Below are positions 60,857-64,000 of a stretch of DNA of 64,000 nt, in pieces (position 1 is the stretch's first letter; each line of letters opens with the position of its first letter). Source of the stretch: Massilia sp. Se16.2.3 (GTDB lineage: Bacteria > Pseudomonadota > Gammaproteobacteria > Burkholderiales > Burkholderiaceae_D); NCBI RefSeq assembly GCF_014171595.1, contig NZ_CP050451.1, positions 5,146,001 through 5,210,000 on the forward strand. Direction: 5' to 3'. The notes under the pieces were generated by a model. The model made no database searches. It saw nothing but the letters and a program-made list of their open reading frames with translations, and had not been told where the DNA came from. Both the position numbers and the translations under genes were made by a program.

Positions 60857-62616
60857 ATGAGTCTCGCTCGCTTGGTGGGCGGCTTCGTGCTGCGCCACTG
60901 GAAAGCCTACGCGTCCTCGGCCGTCATGCTGGCCGGGGTAGCGGTGTGCACGGTCTGGATCCCGCGCAAGGTCGGCGCCATGGTCGATGGCCTGGCCGCG
61001 CACCGCCTGTCCAGCCACGAGCTGACCGTGCAGATCCTGCAGCTGCTCGCGCTCGGCGTGGCGATCTACCTGCTGCGCGTGGGCTGGCGCATCCGCCTGT
61101 ATTCGGCCGCCTACCGCCTCGGCGTGGAGCTGCGCATGCGCCTGTATGCGCGCCTGTCGGCCCAGGGTCCGGCCTTCTACCAGAAGCAGCGCACCGGCGA
61201 CCTGATGGCACTGGCCACCAACGACATCGATGCCATCGAGATGGCGGCCGGCGAAGCGATGCTGGCCGCGTTCGACGGCACGCTGACGCTGGTGATGGTG
61301 CTGGGCGTGATGCTGCTCGGCGTCGACTGGCGCCTGGGACTGGTCGCGCTGCTGCCCTTCCCCTTCATGGCCCTGGCCTTCTGGTACATCTCGCGCCACA
61401 TCCACACCGCCGAAACCGATTCCCTGAAGCGCTTCTCGAACCTCAACGACCATGTGCAGGAATCGCTGTCCGGCGTACGCACGCTGCGCGCCCTCGGCCT
61501 GGAGGCGCGCAGCGCCAGCCAGTTCGCGGAGCTGGCCGGCCACGCCTCGAACGCCAGCCTGAACGCGCAGAAATGGGAAGCGGCCTACGAGCCGGCCGTC
61601 GGCCTGGCCCTGACGGCGGCCACCACCCTGACGCTGGGCGTGGGCGGCTACCTCGTGCTGCAAAATGAATTGACCATCGGCGCGCTGACCAGCTTTTCGA
61701 TGTACCGGGCCAGCTGATCTGGCCGATGTTCGCGGCCGGCTGGGTGCTGTCGCTGATCGAACGCGGACGCGCCGGCCTGGCGCGATTGCAGCCGATGTTA
61801 GACGCGCCGCTGACAGTGGTCGACGAAGGCACCCGCGAGCGCATCGAGGACGGTCCGCTCGTGCTGCGCGAGGTCCGTTTCGCCTATGGCGGAATGGACG
61901 CGAACATGGCGCGCCCCGCGCTGGACGGCGTCTCGGTGACGCTCCGCCCGGGCATGACCCGGGCCTGGTGGGACCGACCGGTGCCGGCAAGTCGACCCTG
62001 CTGCGGGTGCTGCTGCGCCAGGCCACGCCGCAGGCGGGCAGCGTGACTGGGGCGGGCACGCGCTGGAAGACTACCGTCTGGCGGCCCTGCGCGCGGCCAC
62101 CAGCTGGGTGCCGCAGGAATCCTTCCTGTTTTCGGCCACCATCGCCGAGAACATCGCCCGGCGCGGCCGGGCGCGAGCCGGCTGGAAATCGAGGAGGCGG
62201 CCGGCATGGCGGCCATCCACGACGACATCCTGCGCTTCCCGCAAGGCTATGACACACCGGTCGGCGAAAAGGGCATCACGCTCTCGGGCGGGCAGCGCCA
62301 GCGCGTGGCGATCGCCCGTTCGCTGCTGGCCGACAGCTCGCTGCTGCTGCTCGACGACGCCTTGTCGGCCGTCGACACCGGCACCGAGACACGCATCCTC
62401 GAGCACCTGGCCGAGCTGCGCGCCTCGCGCCCGGAGCTGATGGCGATCATCGCCAGCCACCGCCTGTCGGCCGTCGTCAACGCCGACCTGATCGTGGTGC
62501 TGAAGGATGGCCGCATCGCCGAATCGGGCGACCACGACACCCTGCTGCAACTGGACGGCTGGTATGCCAGCCAGTGGCGCTACCAGCAACTGGAGGCCAG
62601 CCTTGACGCCACCTGA
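60857..62616 (+). pseudogene. ABC exporter, permease-ATPase (MdlA-like), frameshifted
   Basis: A type-1 ABC exporter half-transporter of about 585 aa. The membrane domain (60857-61715) is in one frame. The ATP-binding domain follows in others: MGPTGAGKSTLL is the Walker A, MPQESFLFSATIAENIA the Q-loop region, and LSGGQRQRVAIARSLL with LLLLDDALSAVD the signature and Walker B. At least four frame breaks occur (about 61715, 61955, 62045 and 62160-62200). All motifs are present in order, so sequence error is likely. It is coupled to a partner half-transporter that starts inside its end. Confidence 0.78.
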
Positions 62617-64000
62617 TACCACTATTAAAGCCGGGCGCGCCCAGGCCACCCGCGCCGCCGCCCTGCTGCGCCGTGCCGCCTGGCCGGACCGCCGCCAGCT
62701 GGCCTGGGCGACCTTGTGGCTGATCCTCGCCGCTGCGCTCGAGGTGCTCGGCCCCATCCTCGGCAAGGCCCTGATCGACGACTACCTGATTCCCCGTCAC
62801 GCCGACTGGACGCGCATGGCCCTGCTGCTGGGCGGCGCCCTGCTCTCGGGCTGGGCGGCGTCCCTGGCTGCGCTATCTGCAGCTGGTACGCCTGTCCGGC
62901 ATGGCGATGCGCTCGGTGCAGCGCCTGCGCGAGTGGGTGTACGGGCACGTGCTGCGTTTGCCGATGGCGTTTTTCGACCGGGCGATTACCGGCCAGCTGG
63001 TCAGCCGCGTCACCAACGACACCGAGGCCGTCAAGAAGCTCTACATCCAGGTGCTGTTCGTCCTGCTCGATTCCACCATTGTCCTGATTGGCACCTCGAT
63101 TGCGATGGCCTGGCTCGACTGGCGCCTGATGCTGATCGTGCTGGCGCTGCTGCCGGCGGTGCTGGCCATCGTCTGGCTCTACCAGCGCATGTCGGCGCCG
63201 GCCGTCACGCGTGCGCGCAGCCTGCGCAGCGACATCAACGGCCAGATGGCCGAATCGATCGGCGGCATGACGGTGCTCCAGTCGAGCAATGCCGCGAACC
63301 GCTTCGGCGAGCGCTTCAGCGTCACCAACGAGGCGCACTACAAGGCGCGCATCAAGGAACTCACCGCCAACGCCCTGCTGCTGCGCCCGGCGCTCGACCT
63401 GCTCAATGTGATCCTGCTGGCGGTGGTGATCTTCAGCTTCGGCCAGCGCCAGATCGGCGCGGTGGAAGTCGGCGTGCTGTATGCCTTCATCAGCTACATC
63501 GCGCGCGTGGTCGAGCCGCTCATCCAGATCACCATGCAGTTCAGCGGCCTGCAGCAGGCGGTGGTGGCAACCGCACGCGTCGCCGCGCTGCTCGACGAAC
63601 CCGGCGCCGCCGAACACACGAGGGAAAAAGCCCCACGCGGGGTGGCCGAGCCCTCCCGCGCGGCCCATCCCGGCGCCCCGGCCGTGCGCGTGCGCGGCCT
63701 GAGCTTTTGCCTACGTTCCCGGCCAGAACGTCCTGCACGAGGTCTCGCTCGACATCCCGCAAGGCGCCTTCTTCGGCATCGTCGGCCACACCGGCAGCGG
63801 CAAGTCGACCCTGCTGTCGCTGCTGCTGCGCTACTACCCGGCCGAGCATGACCGCATCGAGATCTGCGGCGAGCCGATCGCGGGCATCGACAACGAGGCC
63901 TTCCGCAACGAGGTCGGCCTGGTACCGCAGGATCCCTTCATCCTGGCCGCCTCGGCGCGCGAAAACATCGACATGGGCCGTGGGTTGCCGCAGGCGCGTA
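62603..64000 (+). pseudogene. ABC exporter half-transporter (MdlB-like), frameshifted and cut by the window end
   Basis: Starts with TTG at 62603, with GGAGG six bases upstream, 14 bases before the stop of the first half-transporter. The first frame covers the N-terminal membrane helices to about 62880. The second (from about 62890) carries MAMRSVQRLREWVYGHVL and the rest of the membrane domain. After about 63705 another frame supplies the Walker A GHTGSGKSTLLSLLL and LVPQDPFILAASAREN. The signature and Walker B motifs lie beyond the window. With the upstream gene it forms a heterodimeric exporter of the MdlAB type; the substrate is unknown. Confidence 0.75.

Noticed and set aside
60857..64000. 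Programmed frameshifting in the ABC exporter genes
   Set aside because: There are at least six breaks without slippery heptamers; sequence error or decay is simpler.

Overview
The window is high-GC chromosomal DNA from a betaproteobacterium, most likely Oxalobacteraceae and Massilia-like. The evidence is a cytoplasmic glucokinase fused to an RpiR/HexR regulator, a TonB-dependent receptor with a starch-degradation set, a phasin, a Coq7-type protein and a YedE-type transporter. No rRNA, tRNA or CRISPR array was found.

Layout: 0-2 kb holds two hypothetical membrane/coiled-coil genes and a cold-shock protein. 2.3-3.9 kb is a histidine kinase/response regulator pair. 3.9-14.8 kb is the first sugar block: glucokinase-HexR fusion, alpha-glucosidase, a divergent POT-family transporter, small hypotheticals and a secreted pullulanase. 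15.4-17.8 kb is an AT-rich insert with two orphan membrane proteins and a decayed TMEM175 fragment, running into an intact TMEM175 channel gene. 18.6-28.7 kb has a glycosidase/RmlD fusion, a diguanylate cyclase, a short YidC-like protein, a second glucokinase-HexR paralogue, lipoproteins and a secreted hydrolase. 28.9-48.7 kb is the main maltodextrin locus: periplasmic amylase, phosphoglucomutase, two SUC-type MFS transporters, an esterase, (a DeaD-type helicase), a TonB-dependent receptor, and a neopullulanase plus two large debranching or six-hairpin glycosidases. 48.8-55.4 kb is an accessory island of small orphan genes linked by palindromic repeats, with two MITE-like elements and an IS3-family element. 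55.5-64 kb has a YedE-type transporter, lipid kinase, acetyltransferase, cytosine-deaminase-like amidohydrolase, phasin and a pair of ABC exporters running off the end.

How the sugar genes fit together: starch or maltodextrin would be imported by the receptor, cut in the periplasm by pullulanase, neopullulanase, amylase and debranching enzymes, and moved inward by the two SUC-type MFS carriers. It would then be hydrolysed by the cytoplasmic alpha-glucosidase and phosphorylated by glucokinase or rerouted by phosphoglucomutase. A shared 15-bp motif (TGTAG-N5-CTACA type) stands before nearly every one of these transcription units. It resembles the HexR operator, and HexR is the DNA-binding half of the two glucokinase fusions.

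Data caution: nine genes are broken by one or more single-base frameshifts, mostly in GC-rich or homopolymer stretches. Several encode conserved enzymes that are otherwise intact, so base-calling or assembly error is at least as likely as real decay.
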